This document shows positions 1 through 11,450 of a stretch of DNA of 32,858 nucleotides, in pieces; within the stretch, counting starts at the first letter, position 1, and every line of letters begins with the position of its first letter. This DNA is from Apostichopus parvimensis (Eukaryota; Echinodermata; Holothuroidea; Aspidochirotida; Stichopodidae): assembly GCA_000934455.1 (NCBI GenBank), contig KN894301.1, positions 2,397 through 35,254 on the forward strand, in the 5' to 3' direction. Both the position numbers and the translations under genes were made by a program. The notes beneath the pieces were generated by a model. The model did no database searches and had not been told where the DNA came from. It worked only from the letters and a program-made list of their open reading frames with translations.

Positions 1-1659
1 ACAGATGTAGTAGTAGATATTAATTAAATACACAATGGACTGAATTTAATTATCAAACAGCTTTTTATTATTGAATTTTGATGTTCAAATGTTGTAGGGC
101 ATTCTTGGATGACAATGACAGTTTTCCAGTCCAAAATCGGGATAGTAAAGTACTTCATTAGCATTGTTACATTTTGATTACAATTGATGAAATAATCCAA
201 ATAAGTCCAAAATGTTGAAAAGTTGCTGGGCCAGGGGGAGCAAGGCTGTTTTACTTTTAAGATTTGGTAAATTTTTTTTTTTTCTTCATATTTCATGGTT
301 TATTATTACCTGCTTTGAACAACTGTGTTGTTAATAATATAATTTTTTTTCCTTTTTCACTGTTACTTCAAATTTATGTAAACTGAACATTTAAAAGTGA
401 TTTATTGCTTATCATTTTAATGTACCGTTGTGAAACTAAATTAGTTTTAAATTAACCATGAAGGAATCCACCCACCCATATATTTTTGTGCGTGTGTGTG
501 TGTATCACTCAATAGTGTTAGATGTCTCTTCTTGTGCCAAATTCAGTGTTTTTGAGACGTAACAAGAAAAGAAAAATTTGAAACAAGATCCTTTGACATT
601 ATTAATATACTAGTAGCCAGACTGTGTCTAATAGGAATGAAAGCTGTCAAGCCGATATAAGGTTTCTCAATCTTATCTGTAGTGACGCAGCGTTTAATTT
701 ATCTCACAACTTAATTTTTAAAACAGTGATGTTATTACAATTACCCACTCTATATACAGCTGGGTTTATTTGTCAGGACTGTGAAATATGAAAAGGTAGA
801 TTATGTTCCTGGAAAAAAAAAAATTAATCAGGAAGAGTGTAAAAATAAACTTGGCCGTCAATTTTCTTTCTTTCCATTTTTAATTTTTAAATTTTTTTTG
901 AGATAATCATTGCCATTCAAAATGGTGTACAGTAAAGCCGTTGATGTATGAGTACAAATGACTGTAGTTTGTTTTGTTATTGCATCGAGTAATTCTAATA
1001 GTGGTCCACACTTGAAAAAAAGTAAAATATAGACAGGTAGATGTATATAGAGGGACAGACGAACAGACAGATTTTGTGCACATGTACTGTATACAACAGT
1101 TTTTTCTATCTTGGTATTGTACAGTACTTAAGAATTGTATATTGTAACACCATACACATGTAGACTGTAGTAGTTAACCAACCAACAGAATTGCCACTTT
1201 TAGCACTAAATAAAAACAGCTCTTTTTGTTTAATTTTTGGTCAAATTTTACTTTTTAAATTGTTCGATTCTGCTGTATCAACACCCTGATTTTTGTTAGA
1301 ATTCGACTCAGAAATTCAATGGCAGTGCAAATCATTTTATAGCTGAAATTTTGATACGGTTTATATGAGACTGTGTTATTAAGTCCAAAATTTCCTGTTT
1401 GCTATTAATATTTTTATTTTTAATTTTTTTATTTGGTGATAAAAAAGCATTTATAGTGGATGTCACTTCCAGACTAAGTAATTATTTGGGCAACATTCCG
1501 GTAGGGTCGATGAAATTTGCTAGAAGAAAAATTTGCCACGTCAACTCAAAAATTGTCTGTCTGTGTGAAAGAAGAACAGGTCTGTAATTTCTGTGAAGTA
1601 ATAGTAACTGTTTGGTATATCTGGTTAAACTGGTCAATTGAAGTTTTCAATTAACAACA

Positions 1660-1857
1660 ATGAAGTATTCCGATAAAACTGTAAACAATAACATTCTTTC
1701 TGTCTGGTGGGCGATTCAAAGTTTCATTGAAAGCAATTGTGTTCGGAACGGTATTCTTCCATTGTGTCACGACTGGATCGAGTCACTAAAATATCAAAAC
1801 TGTAGTGACGAACTTAGATCTCTGCAAGGGAGGATCGAGGACTATATACATGAATAG
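1660..1857 (+). other. Unassigned short open frame, coding-like composition
   Basis: A 65-codon frame from ATG to TAG that is not low complexity. It has two tryptophans near the start (VWW), a HDWIESL segment and a polar end (ELRSLQGRIEDYIHE) that could form an amphipathic helix. I recognise no family. Another 62-codon frame at 1399-1587 lies in the same register upstream but is separated from it by several stops. It could be a small gene, an exon of something else, or chance in AT-rich DNA. Confidence 0.2.
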
Positions 1858-2365
1858 TTGTTTATATTTGCCTTGGAATGATGCCTAGTTACAAAACGAT
1901 GCCAAAAAAAAAAATACAGTTCTTACCGTTACAATATGACTTAGTAATCTGGAATTTGCAACCTCTATTGTGTACCACCCCATTGAACAATCATTTGACG
2001 TCATAATTTTCCGACTCGTTGAAAAACACAGTTAAGATAATACCATGCATTTTTTTTTTTTAGCAGTTGGTATTTGTACCCGTATCACCCCATTATGACA
2101 AACTTTTATACAATTAAACTGAACCCTGCGAAGCGGTTAATTTTATTTAGCTTAGTTACACCACTAACCCTGACGGGATTTTGTTTGTTACAAATGTATA
2201 CATAGCATGAGTCATGTACTGTCTCATGTGTTATTAAATGTTATGTGGTACATGTTTCTCTTAATTGTCCTACAGCATGTGCTGAGCAAGTGAGAACTGA
2301 ATGATTAATACCTGTGATTTGATATGCACATACATATCTTTGTAATTTTCGTCGTGCCGTCAGAA

Positions 2366-2394
2366 CAGGGAGTTGTTTACATAACAACTCCCTG
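2366..2394. repeat. Perfect inverted repeat, 12-bp arms with 5-nt loop
   Basis: CAGGGAGTTGTT (2366-2377) is followed by TACAT and then AACAACTCCCTG (2383-2394). All 12 pairs match. It is the strongest short hairpin in the upstream region. Function unknown. Confidence 0.85.
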
Positions 2395-2639
2395 GTCAGA
2401 CTGCACAGCATCCATCCTCGACAAGAATATATATTTTAATGTTCTCATATTGGGGTTAGCAGTTTTGAAGCTTTTTTTCTTTTTTCTTTGAGATTAAGCA
2501 GCATATTGAGAGCACTATTATTTCTTTCAGATTTGATAAAGTATGTACATGCATTGTTGCTGTGTATCAAAACACCGGGTATAGATCGTTGCAATTGGAA
2601 AATAAATAATTATTCCCTTAGAAGTGATCGTATCCTAGT

Positions 2640-2895
2640 CGTTCCTTCCTCCGTTCATACTACCGCCAACGTCCCTCTTCACCTTATCCATTTTTCCCTC
2701 CCATGCTTGCTCAGTACCCACCTACCCATTCCTTACCCCATTTGTTTCTTTTGCCTTCCACCTCTTCTCGATTACATCCACTCCCTCTTCTCCTTTCCCT
2801 CCCATCCCCTCCCATCGGAAGTCCCTATGTCATATTCCCTCCTACGTAACCTCACCCTGGAGTACTCCCCCATAACCTTTTCCCCTTTCTCAACA
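2640..2895. repeat. Pyrimidine-rich low-complexity block
   Basis: About 250 bases with few purines on the + strand, made of TCCCTCC, CCTTCC and CATCC-like words. It gives an artificial open frame at 2488-2901 rich in Leu, Pro and Ser. Likely simple-sequence drift or a triplex-prone tract; no gene is inferred. Confidence 0.6.
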
Positions 2896-4203
2896 CTGTG
2901 AAAGCTAAAACTTTTAACTTAGCAAAAGGTGGCAAGATAAGGAAGTAGACAATGACACTGTGTAGATTCAGTTATTTTAGGTCAGTAAACCCAGTCTTCC
3001 AGAAACATGTCTGCTTAAATTTGATGGGACCTACTTAATAACGTAGGTTAAAGTTTGTAGCAACAGTGAGTTGTTAATTTCATGTGTTTGGTTTTTGAGA
3101 AATATATTAATATGGAGCAAACATTAATCAGGGTATAAATTAGTTCTCATATTTTGTATAGCATTTTCTAATGCTCAGAATGTTCCCTTACAAAATTCTA
3201 TGGTTCCTGTGTACAAAAAAAAAAAAAAAAATGCTGTACATCTTTGCACTTGTATAGCTAATTGCTCATTTTGCATAGCATTGTGTGATGCGATATGGGA
3301 TGAATTATTCCCGGTTAATGTGTCAACTTTGTGTGAAACATCTATTAATATGTAGCAGAGATTAATTTATCAATTAAGTTTGGTCAGCTAACTATGAAAC
3401 TGTTAGTAGTAACATTAACTATTGAGGTAAACATTGTAAAATTTGAATTTCCTGTTCAGAACGGTCACCCGTATCTGAAGATAGTAAAAACAGGTTTCAG
3501 AATATTCATTTTATTTGTTCCCTTTTTCCTACCATCCCTGCCCTGTCCTGCTCCCCCTGACCCTGTCTTTACACCTCCCCCCTCTAAAATTTATATTTTT
3601 ACACTTCATAACAAGTCATTCTCATCGCAAAATATCGTAACTGCCTACTTGTTCAGCCAAATGGTGGAAAGGGTATATAGCTTAGAAACATGAGAACATT
3701 TGCTCTCTCTTTTGCACTGCGTCAGTCTCCATGAAAGTTATCGCTAGCTTATTTCTCAAGGGAAAATGTCTGTAGGATGTTATTTTCCAATTTCTTCCCG
3801 TCCCCCCCCTCATTCTAATATATTTTCTCACTAAACGTAAGGACTTTTCAGGTTGTAATATTTTGCTCAAGGTCGTTCCGGATTTTAAAGCCGTATAGTT
3901 TCTTGTCGAAGAGATAAACTAGTCCTCTACTAGCACCTTAGCCTAGTACTGATTGCAGCCTGAAGCTATTTATTTAACAGCGGTGAGACTTTATACAGCC
4001 CAGCGCGTGAGTTCATCTGTAGAAGACGGATTTACGGGTAGCAATCGGAAAGATGTGAAAAATCTGTGCTTACAGTGCTAATGTGATATATGCCGGCTGC
4101 AAGTGAACATGAACATGATGCATACACACAGATATATACACTTATATACATGTGTACATACAAAGCATACATATGCACACACATATTAGGGGCATATAAA
4201 GGG

Positions 4204-4870
4204 CCGTTGCAATGCAATGCTTTCTTCGCTTTGATATTGTTATTCACAGCGAGTACTCCCTCACCCCTCATATAACCTCATGCATTACCTTATTTAGCTC
4301 ATAAGGTCCCCCCTTCGTTCTGTTCACTCACCATGTAGAAACAATTTCCTACCTACGTCTGATATTTACTGCATTTGCTATGCGATGCTTTCTTGAGTTT
4401 CTTCGCTATGACTTTGTATTCTCATTTGACAGAGAGGCTTTTGCGATGTTGTATTCTTTTCATTGGGTGCCCCCTCTGTTCTGTTGAGTCTCCATGTTAA
4501 AAGCAATTTCCTATCTATGTTTGAGATTTACGGGCATTTGCTATGCGACTCTTTCTTCACTTTGACTTTGTACTCTCATTGGACAGAGGCTTTATCGATG
4601 TTGTATTCCTTTCATTGGGTCCCCCCCCCCTCCCCTCCGTTCTGTTGAGTCTCCATGTTAAAAGCAATTTCCTCACCACGTTTTGCGTTACCAGCATTTG
4701 CTTTTATATTGGTCCTTCACATTGATCTTGCATTTATGATTTGGTCACTAAGGTAATTCTCACATTGTGTTTCTTTCATTAGGCTTTCTCAATCCTGTTC
4801 AGTGACCATGAAAGCAAGAAACCTTTTTTTTCTTTTTGTTTAAAGTCCAACTCCCTACTTTGTTTTAGTA
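4204..4870. repeat. Tandem repeat, period about 160 bp, four diverged units
   Basis: Units begin near 4204, 4371, 4534 and 4694. Each starts with GCATTTGCTATGCGA-like words, then CTTTCTTC, TTTGACTTTGTA, TTTCATTGGGT, a C-run, TCTGTTGAGTCTCCATG and AGCAATTTCCT. The middle two units are the most alike; the first and last are decayed. Open frames at 4463-4648 and 4543-4725 are shadows of it. Confidence 0.85.
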
Positions 4871-6990
4871 TTAATCCTGTCCATTCCGTCAGATTTCATT
4901 GAATTTTGGCAGAACTGTCTTCATAGAAACTGACGACAGAGATTTTGCTGCTTACAGTTGGTTTTCGGTTCGGTTGGTTTTTTATTGTTTCGGGGTGTGT
5001 TGTGTTGTCTGTTTTTTTTTCTGTTGTGTCTGTCGAGAGAGAATCCTTATGATGTAGTCAGGTGATCTGAACTCTAGGTTGCAAAACAGGTAAATGTTTA
5101 TAGTAGCTCAGTCTAAGACTTCCTTCTTGTTCCTCTAAATTGTTGTCCTTTGATCTAGAAAAGGTTTCTTGAAGAGTTCTGAGATTCTGTTTTGGATGGG
5201 AGTAATCCTATAAGGCAGAGGTGTGAGGAATTGTTTAACATTAAATGGAACCATTTGGTGAGAATAGTGGGAGTACAATATAGTTTGATCAAAGTGAAAT
5301 CTCATTTTGATTAAATACTTGATAAAACTTGATAAAACAATTTGGTAAAAGTGTCAGAAATTGACCAAAATTATCAACAGCCCATAGAGCAAATTCGAAA
5401 CAAATAATTTAAACAACTTGACATGCTTGTAAAAAATTTAAGACAACTAAATGGCTTTCTTTATTGTCCAGCTTTCTTGAGAGAATAAAATGCATTCCAA
5501 AGCAAATGTCATAAAAAAAAGATAAAAAAATGGTTTGATTCAGTTTCGTCGTTTTGATACATAGTTAATAATCATAAATTGATCATAATTTAATTTGATC
5601 ACGCTCGGTCATCGATAGTTTATATATTTAGTCGATTATCATTACTATTTAGTTGCTATCATCATACCAAGACAGAACTCACAGACACTGACTGCTTCAG
5701 TCGGGACATACTACCCTTATATCAGTGTAACATGGTTGTCGTTGCCATGACGACTCATATGGATAATATGAAACCATATTTATATCCCCCAGGCACTTAG
5801 GAATGCTCCACAAGTATTAAAGCAATTATTGTGACCTCAGTGGTTTTGAACACTACATGATTTTGTCTGCAGTCTTAAGTCTTCTTCGTCGGTATTATGA
5901 GTACAGTCTTACATCTTAGAAGGTTACCAGTAAATCAAATTATCGTCCGCAAGGAAATTTATGTTAAAGGAGATACAGGGGTACGGTATTGTTACTTGGA
6001 CTGTAACGTAGGGAAACAGAAGGTACCATACCGTTGTAAATATAACAGGTTACTTTTAATCCACAAACAATCCTACCAGGAAAGATCAAGCCTATATGCA
6101 AATGAGACAGTTATACATTTGCATAAAATATTCAGCTGGATTCCAAAAATTCCTGTTGCTTAATAAATTCGTTGGCACATGATGTTTTATACTTTGGTCC
6201 TTTATGTTTCTCTAATAATAATTTGATTGTTTGAATGATACCTCTGTACAAATGATACATGTACCGTTTTCAAAGATGGTTCTCTTATCCTCTCAAAACC
6301 TCAATTGAAACAGATCATTTACATGTTACACACACACGTTTTGTTTTACACTGACAATCTGACACTTTATTTTATTTTAATAGTCTTCTTTTGGTATTAA
6401 ATAGGAAAACTGAAGCTTATTGGAGATGAAATTACAATATTATTCTGAATTTTCAGAAAAATTAATTTTCCAATTTTGGAGGATCTTGACTTTTAAAGTC
6501 CAAACCACATACAGTATATACAGTGAGTCATGAACATTCCCACACAAAGCAATTATATAATATCGCCTCGGGAGGGAATGTTCAGGTTTAAACATAATTT
6601 ATAATTGGCTGCACGTTGTTGGACCAAGGAAGAATATAAGGTTCTTTTTTTTGTGCCAATTTACCGTAGAAATGGGCGTAACTACTACTGTTATAAGGAA
6701 GTGAATGGCAATCACGTTTGTTGCGTTACATGTGGATCCGCTTGCTATGTGTATGTGAAGCGGCCATGACCCTAATCCTGCAAACGAACACCCAAACACA
6801 CGTGTCGCCTATTTTATCAAAAGAAATCCTTCACATCTGTTGTAGGTGCCTCAGAGGTGTTGTGTACAACCATTATGTGGAAAGACAACTGTACACAAAC
6901 TGACGTACTATCTGATGATTCTGACTTTGAAATTATGATTATTTTGAGTTTATTACCATTCAAGAAAATTATTTTTATTTCATTTCCAAT

Positions 6991-7080
6991 TGGGAGGGAG
7001 ATATCACAGGGATAGTTAATCCCCCCACAAACACACAAGGCTGAAGACTTGAACAAGTCTAAATATGACATCATCAAGTC
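6991..7080 (-). repeat. Dispersed GACTTGWTCAAGTC repeat, copy 1
   Basis: On the minus strand it reads ATGATGTCATATTTAGACTT and continues GTTCAAGTCTTCAGCCTTG, sharing this block with the copy at 30449-30545. The core GACTTG-WTCAAGTC is a 14-bp palindrome. Confidence 0.75.
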
Positions 7081-7227
7081 ACTATAATAGGCTTCAATTC
7101 TTTGTGTTTTGTTTTGTTTTTTCATTTTATTTTCTATATATATAACTATGTTTATTTTCTGTAATGGATATATACAGCTTTGAAGATGCTTAAAAACTCT
7201 CTTTTCTTTCTCTTCCTCGCTGCGTAG

Positions 7228-7386
7228 ATTCAAGTCGCAATCAAGTGTCTAAGTCCAGAGAAAGTCTCCATCGACAAACATCAACAGGACTTCTTAAAGG
7301 AGGCCGCCATCATGTATTCCCTGAATCATGAACATCTCGTCAAACTGTTCGGAGTGGTACTAGACGTAGATAGCTCGCTGATGTTG
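7228..7386 (+). CDS. TNK2: ACK-like kinase exon: N-lobe with VAIK lysine and helix alphaC glutamate
   Basis: Exon of 53 codons, phase 0 at both ends, between acceptor CTGCGTAG and donor GTAAGT. It opens with IQVAIKCL: Lys6 is the ATP-binding lysine of subdomain II. In QQDFLKEAAIMYSLNHEHLV, Glu25 is the alphaC glutamate that pairs with it and is followed by the usual SLxHxxLV. FGVVL and SSLML lead into the hinge. Human ACK1 has a very similar run here (VAVKCL, FIREVNAMHSLDHRNLI, LYGVVL). The glycine-rich loop that should come just before is on an unseen earlier exon; I found no FG-containing exon with a fitting donor in 1-7227. An overlapping minus-strand open frame across this exon is a shadow. 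Confidence 0.92.
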
Positions 7387-7396
7387 GTAAGTACAC

Positions 7397-7417
7397 CCTC
7401 GTGAATAATTCACGAGG
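7397..7417. repeat. 21-bp perfect palindrome beside a splice donor
   Basis: Arms CCTCGTGAAT and ATTCACGAGG flank a single A. It begins 10 bases after the exon end at 7386. A related 15-bp palindrome (CATGAAT-A-ATTCATG) lies at 7552-7566. Confidence 0.85.
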
Positions 7418-7706
7418 CGGACATACACGTGGGTGTTTCATACACCAGACATGTGTAGTCACTTAAGTCAGTGTTAAAAACTGCCGTTTTTTCTCTTGTC
7501 TGGGATGGGGTTTTACACAATATGTGGACTATTTCTTTCCTTTGCCTAAGACATGAATAATTCATGAGCAATTTTGTTGTCTGATCAGCGACACGGCATA
7601 TGACATCAGATTAAAGCAGATTTTTTTTAGTTTTTGGGTAGTTTGGCAGGATTAGTTTTTGCTCCTCCCTTATCCGTCTCCAAATTTACATTTGCTCTTT
7701 GGTGTA

Positions 7707-7769
7707 TCTACCTACTGTATCTACCTACCTATCTACTGTATCAATCTATCTACCATCGTAATCTACCTA
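7707..7769. repeat. CTAC/CTAT/CTGT tetranucleotide-type microsatellite
   Basis: Imperfect runs of CTACCTAC, CTATCTAC and ACTGTATC across about 60 bases. Confidence 0.7.
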
Positions 7770-8880
7770 CTTCTGTGGATCTTACAGTACCTGGACAGAG
7801 CTAATCTCAAGTATTGGAAGGTATTTTCAGACTTCATGGCCCCAAATTCAGAGTTTCAATCTCTTCAAACCAAAATTTTTGAGATTATTCTGCAGCATTG
7901 CTACTCTAGTAAATTGATAGATGATATAATAAGGTTTCTAATTTCAAAATTCTGGCTGATTATTTTGAAATGTTCCAAAATCACCTTGGCCAAAAAGTCA
8001 AGACAATTTCTTCTGGACACAAAATGTCAAGAAGTATCCTACCCCTCAAAGATGCTCTTCTACCGTTATAAGAACTGATAAAATATTCTGTTCTTTCTCG
8101 GACCTCCTATAGGAATGAAAAATTTATTGGTCTGTTATATGCTAGAATTTGTTGATCATCTCTAACGGCAGTCCGACATGTATCTTATCTTGACTGCAAA
8201 CTCTGTCATATTCATTCCTCTCATAGGAATAATTTCTCATACTTCCTCACAGGAATAAGGGGCCATGTGTTAACTTTCCCTTCCTTCCAAGACTCTCTAT
8301 CGAAATTACTCACACACACACACAGGCATTAAAATTCTTGTCCTATGACACACAGGTTTACAGATGTACAGTAAGTACTACATTCTCCTGGGTCAGGGAA
8401 TTTCCTGACATGACTTTCTCCATTTGAGAACCGGAACAAAGATCCGTTCTTCAATGAGGTTTCAAGTTTCAAGAGTTAATGGTTTTATCTGCTTATATGG
8501 TCGGGCGAAAAATCGGTCTTGTTTGTCTTACAAAAGAGGGAGAATGGGGGCGACTCACCCCACGAAGGAGGGGACGACAAATTATGTCATTAGTATATGA
8601 CGCCAATGTTACGGAATATGTCTTTGGTGTACGTAAACCGTTCTGAAGTACGAGAAAATATTAAAATGGTTTGGGAACTTTGGGGCGATCTCAATCTTTC
8701 ATGGGATTATGTGACCGTGAATCCCCTCGTTGATTCATTCAATCGACAACCTTGATCAAGGGCTCTGTTATTTTATCCTAGTGTTACCTTGCCTGGGATG
8801 AAACCTCTGGGAGAAACCTTTCAAAACTCCTTTGCCATTTTAATCCTGGTCTCCACGATACCTTTGTTTTTGCTCCTCAG

Positions 8881-9072
8881 GTAACAGAATTCGCTCCTCT
8901 GAGATCTCTAGCCGAGAATATCAAGCAAGAAGCCTTGAAGGCGTCGTTTCCAGTCACGTTACTGGTCGAGTTTTCTGTTCAGATAACGGACGCTATGAGA
9001 TACCTACACTCCTCCAACATCATTCACAGAGATTTAGCTACTAGAAATATTTTACTATTCATTAATGAAGTG
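8881..9072 (+). CDS. TNK2: ACK-like kinase exon: hinge, helix alphaE and catalytic loop HRDLATRN
   Basis: Exon of 64 codons, phase 0 at both ends, acceptor CTCCTCAG, donor GTGAGT. It begins VTEFAPLRSL, matching the ACK hinge VTELAPLGSL. Helix alphaE (FSVQITDAMRYLHSSNIIH) leads to the catalytic loop HRDLATRN: Asp104 is the catalytic base and Asn109 the metal-binding asparagine. HRDLAARN or a close variant is typical of ACK, FAK and receptor-type tyrosine kinases, while Src kinases have HRDLRAAN. The exon ends at ILLFINEV, just before beta8. Extending the frame past the donor gives 22 more codons and a stop at 9136-9138, so splicing here is required. Confidence 0.93.
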
Positions 9073-9763
9073 GTGAGTAAATTCGTGATTCGAGCCTCAA
9101 AAACATTTCTGGCTATGTTACCGACAGAGTGCAAGTGAAATTCCCTGTTTTGCCGGTAGAAAAAACAAAGGAAGAAGGAAGAAGAGGCAGTGGCCTTTCC
9201 TCTGCCAGTAGACATGTTAGGAACATCAATGTTGTACGGCTAAGTCATTTCACAGTCGTCAGGCAAAGTAATTGCATGATTTCTGTACATAACATAAGCC
9301 GGAAACAACTGCTCGTTATCACTAAATATCACTGGTGCTACTCTCATAGGTTTGTACCGTAGCTCATGTCTGTTGCAATTTCAGGAGAAAGTGCCGCCGA
9401 AAAGATTCCAATTGCCACAAATAAAGGAGACGTGAAATATATGAGTCTGGAATTCCTGAAAAATAATTTTGATATTTGTTATTATGGTTCTGTGGATGTT
9501 TGGCATTATCAGACACCCACCCCAACAAGGAGATTGCAGTAATGTCGATATGGGAGAATTCCATCTCGGCAATCAACTCTCACCTTTATATCGAGCCCGG
9601 TATCAAAAGTTTTACATTTCCTGCAGCAGGCAACTTCACAGTTCAATTCCCACATGTGAGAATAAGTCTTCTGTGATAAACATATGAAGGTCATATTGAG
9701 CAAAATACGTGTTTTGACTGTTTAATCTATGTTTACTGTAGTGTTTTTTTCTTCTTCTTCCAG
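9073..9763 (+). other. Intron 2, containing a coding-like segment
   Basis: GTGAGT to TTCCAG. Bases 9384-9670 look coding on the + strand but need one frame change (see the pseudogene entry). The rest shows nothing recognisable. Confidence 0.85.
9384..9670 (+). pseudogene. Possible decayed exon or transposon fragment of unknown family
   Basis: One frame from 9384 reads about 50 codons (GESAAEKIPIATNKGDVKYM and onward) to a stop near 9536. From about 9510 a second frame, two positions on, continues with DTHPNKEIAVMSIWENSISA and later FTFPAAGNFTVQFPHVRIS. Both parts have balanced, protein-like composition rather than AT noise. One indel near 9505-9525 would join them. I recognise no domain. It is not part of the kinase, since the flanking exons join cleanly. 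Chance is still possible. Confidence 0.3.
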
Positions 9764-9870
9764 GGCACCAAAACAGTTAAAATCAGTGACTTCGGTCTTT
9801 CCAGGAGACTGCTATTGGGAGAAAACTACAGAAGTGAGATGAATCCCCATTTAAAACTACCTTTGGCATG
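9764..9870 (+). CDS. TNK2: ACK-like kinase exon: DFG motif and activation loop
   Basis: Exon of 107 nt, starting in phase 0 and ending in phase 2 (TG|G tryptophan codon), with a pyrimidine-rich acceptor ending TTCCAG and donor GTGAGT. VKISDFGLSRRL holds the Mg-binding DFG (Asp126). The activation loop has a single tyrosine, Tyr139 in GENYRSEMNP. It sits where the ACK1 autophosphorylation tyrosine lies (human DDHYVMQEH), so trans-autophosphorylation is a fair inference. LKLPLAW resembles ACK's RKVPFAW, a family signature; many other tyrosine kinases have (F/L)PVKW. The GTKT at the exon start makes the beta7-beta8 turn a few residues longer than in human ACK1. Confidence 0.93.
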
Positions 9871-9910
9871 GTGAGTAATAGCGATCAAGAAGGAATATTG
9901 ATGAGGGATA

Positions 9911-9999
9911 GGGTAGGGGAGGGAAGGGTGAGGGGGATAGTTGTAGGTGAATTAGGGTAAAGGAGGGAAGTGGGAGGGGGGATAGTTGTAGGTGGATTA
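9911..9999 (+). repeat. G-rich minisatellite, two 44-45-bp units
   Basis: Units start at 9911 and 9955 with GGGTAGGGGAGGGAAG and GGGTAAAGGAGGGAAG, and both end GGGGATAGTTGTAGGTG followed by ATT. Several runs of three or more Gs per unit make G-quadruplex formation likely on the + strand. Confidence 0.85.
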
Positions 10000-11450
10000 T
10001 TGTTGGTGGTGGGGGATGGAAAAAAGGGTGCCCAAGAAAAGTTTTGTGTATGCTAAAATTCAATATAAATGAAACACATTTACTTGCAGTGACATAAAAT
10101 TTGAGGAGAGAATTAGTTTTCTTAAATGGGAAAGGGAGGGGGGGGGGGGGGGGTGCTGGAAGAAATTTGCTTATGGGGGTTTTCTGTAAGTGAGTGGCAT
10201 ATAAGTATATTTTGAAACTCAAAATTATTTGTGAAAGTACAAAAATACAAATAAGTTTAAAGTACTTGCTATATGGTGTTTAACCTTGGCTGCCACAATA
10301 CTTTATAGACAGATGTTGGATTAATTACAGTACAACAACATTACAGAGGTAACATATATATTCCATAAGGGACGATTCCACTTAAGCTGTGTTGCTCAAG
10401 GGTGACTCTAAACTTTGGCTGGGTGTGTTTGACAAGGGTGGTGGTTGTCCTTGTGTTCAGTTGCTTTTTGTGTAGGGCTACAGTGTTAGAATAGCTGTGT
10501 AGAGTGACCATTTCAAATGACTTTGAAATTGCTAGAAATGCTTACCGTGACTACACTGTTTCAGAAAATTGGCAAAACAACATAAATCACCCCTCCCCCC
10601 CACCCACCCCCATGCCCCTACTTCTCTTAAAAAGGATGCTGGGCAAGTTAGACAAAATATTACAATCTGCTACTGCATCTCCTTGCAAGTCTAAAATAGA
10701 GACATCTTTATTGTTTAATAGCGCCCCCTACTTAGTATATAGTGTATAAATAGTATATAGACACAGTGATGACTCTAGTCTGTGTTTTTAATTTGAATTA
10801 GAAGATCGATATTCCTGTGAGTAATAATTTTATTTATACCATCTCTGCGTCTTTGGATTTCACTCAAACTTGATCCTCTTTCATAACAGTAGTGTTATTT
10901 TAGTCTGTTTTTCTCGTCAATGGAAACTACATGGTAGGAAGCTGCCTGATGGTTTTGACACATTTACAGATCAGTTTAGTACCCTAAACCTTGATGGCAT
11001 TTGATTTCTTGTCATAATTTAATAACATCTCTAGAGTCCCTTCAACTTGACCCAAAGCCTTCCAAATACCAGGACCTCAAGTCACTGACTGACTAAGTTT
11101 TTTATTTTTTTTTATTTTTTTGTAAATATGATTATCAATAGCCTCAGCATGTCCACACAGTAAACAAGACACGTCCATTTGGCATGTGAAGAATTCAACT
11201 GGGCATATCAGAGCCTTATATTTGCATCATCTTTTCTGGTTCTGTGAAGGATATCCTGATATCTGTCTCTCATCAGGGACCAATTTACACATGACAAGAT
11301 TTACTGTCAATATCTGGAAGAGGGCACCTTGAATAAGAGGCTCTCATTGTATATGGCATGATGGTTGTTCCTTGAAGAAACAGTCTCAGAGATTGGGGGG
11401 GGGTCGGTGGGGGGCAGTTATTGATATAGTTTTGTGTCGTTCTCAAGTTT

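Larger units (their letters stand above)
1..7227. other. Region upstream of first recognised exon; no gene recognised
   Basis: AT-rich sequence, either an upstream intron of the kinase gene or its 5' flank. I searched for a glycine-rich-loop exon (FG followed by a phase-0 donor) and found none. It holds a hairpin at 2366-2394, a pyrimidine-rich block at 2640-2895, a ~160-bp tandem repeat at 4204-4870, a TA/CA-rich block at 4118-4187, and a dispersed-repeat copy near 7046. Open frames at 1660-1857 (65 codons) and 5897-6163 (88 codons) look non-repetitive but match nothing I know. Confidence 0.6.
7387..8880 (+). other. Intron 1 of the visible model
   Basis: GTAAGT to CTCAG. Contains two short palindromes centred on AATAATT (7397-7417, 7552-7566), a CTAC/CTAT-rich microsatellite at about 7707-7769, a (CA)n patch near 8311 and a 139-codon open frame at 7659-8078 that resembles no family I know. 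Confidence 0.85.

Noticed and set aside
2488-2901. 137-codon frame
   Set aside because: Produced by a pyrimidine-rich low-complexity block; composition is Leu/Pro/Ser with no motif.
6817-7233. 138-codon minus-strand frame
   Set aside because: It overlaps a dispersed repeat and the kinase exon boundary, and has no recognisable domain.
7659-8078. 139-codon frame inside intron 1
   Set aside because: Starts in a CTAC microsatellite and continues as AT-rich, Ile/Leu/Lys-rich sequence without motifs; the flanking kinase exons join without it.
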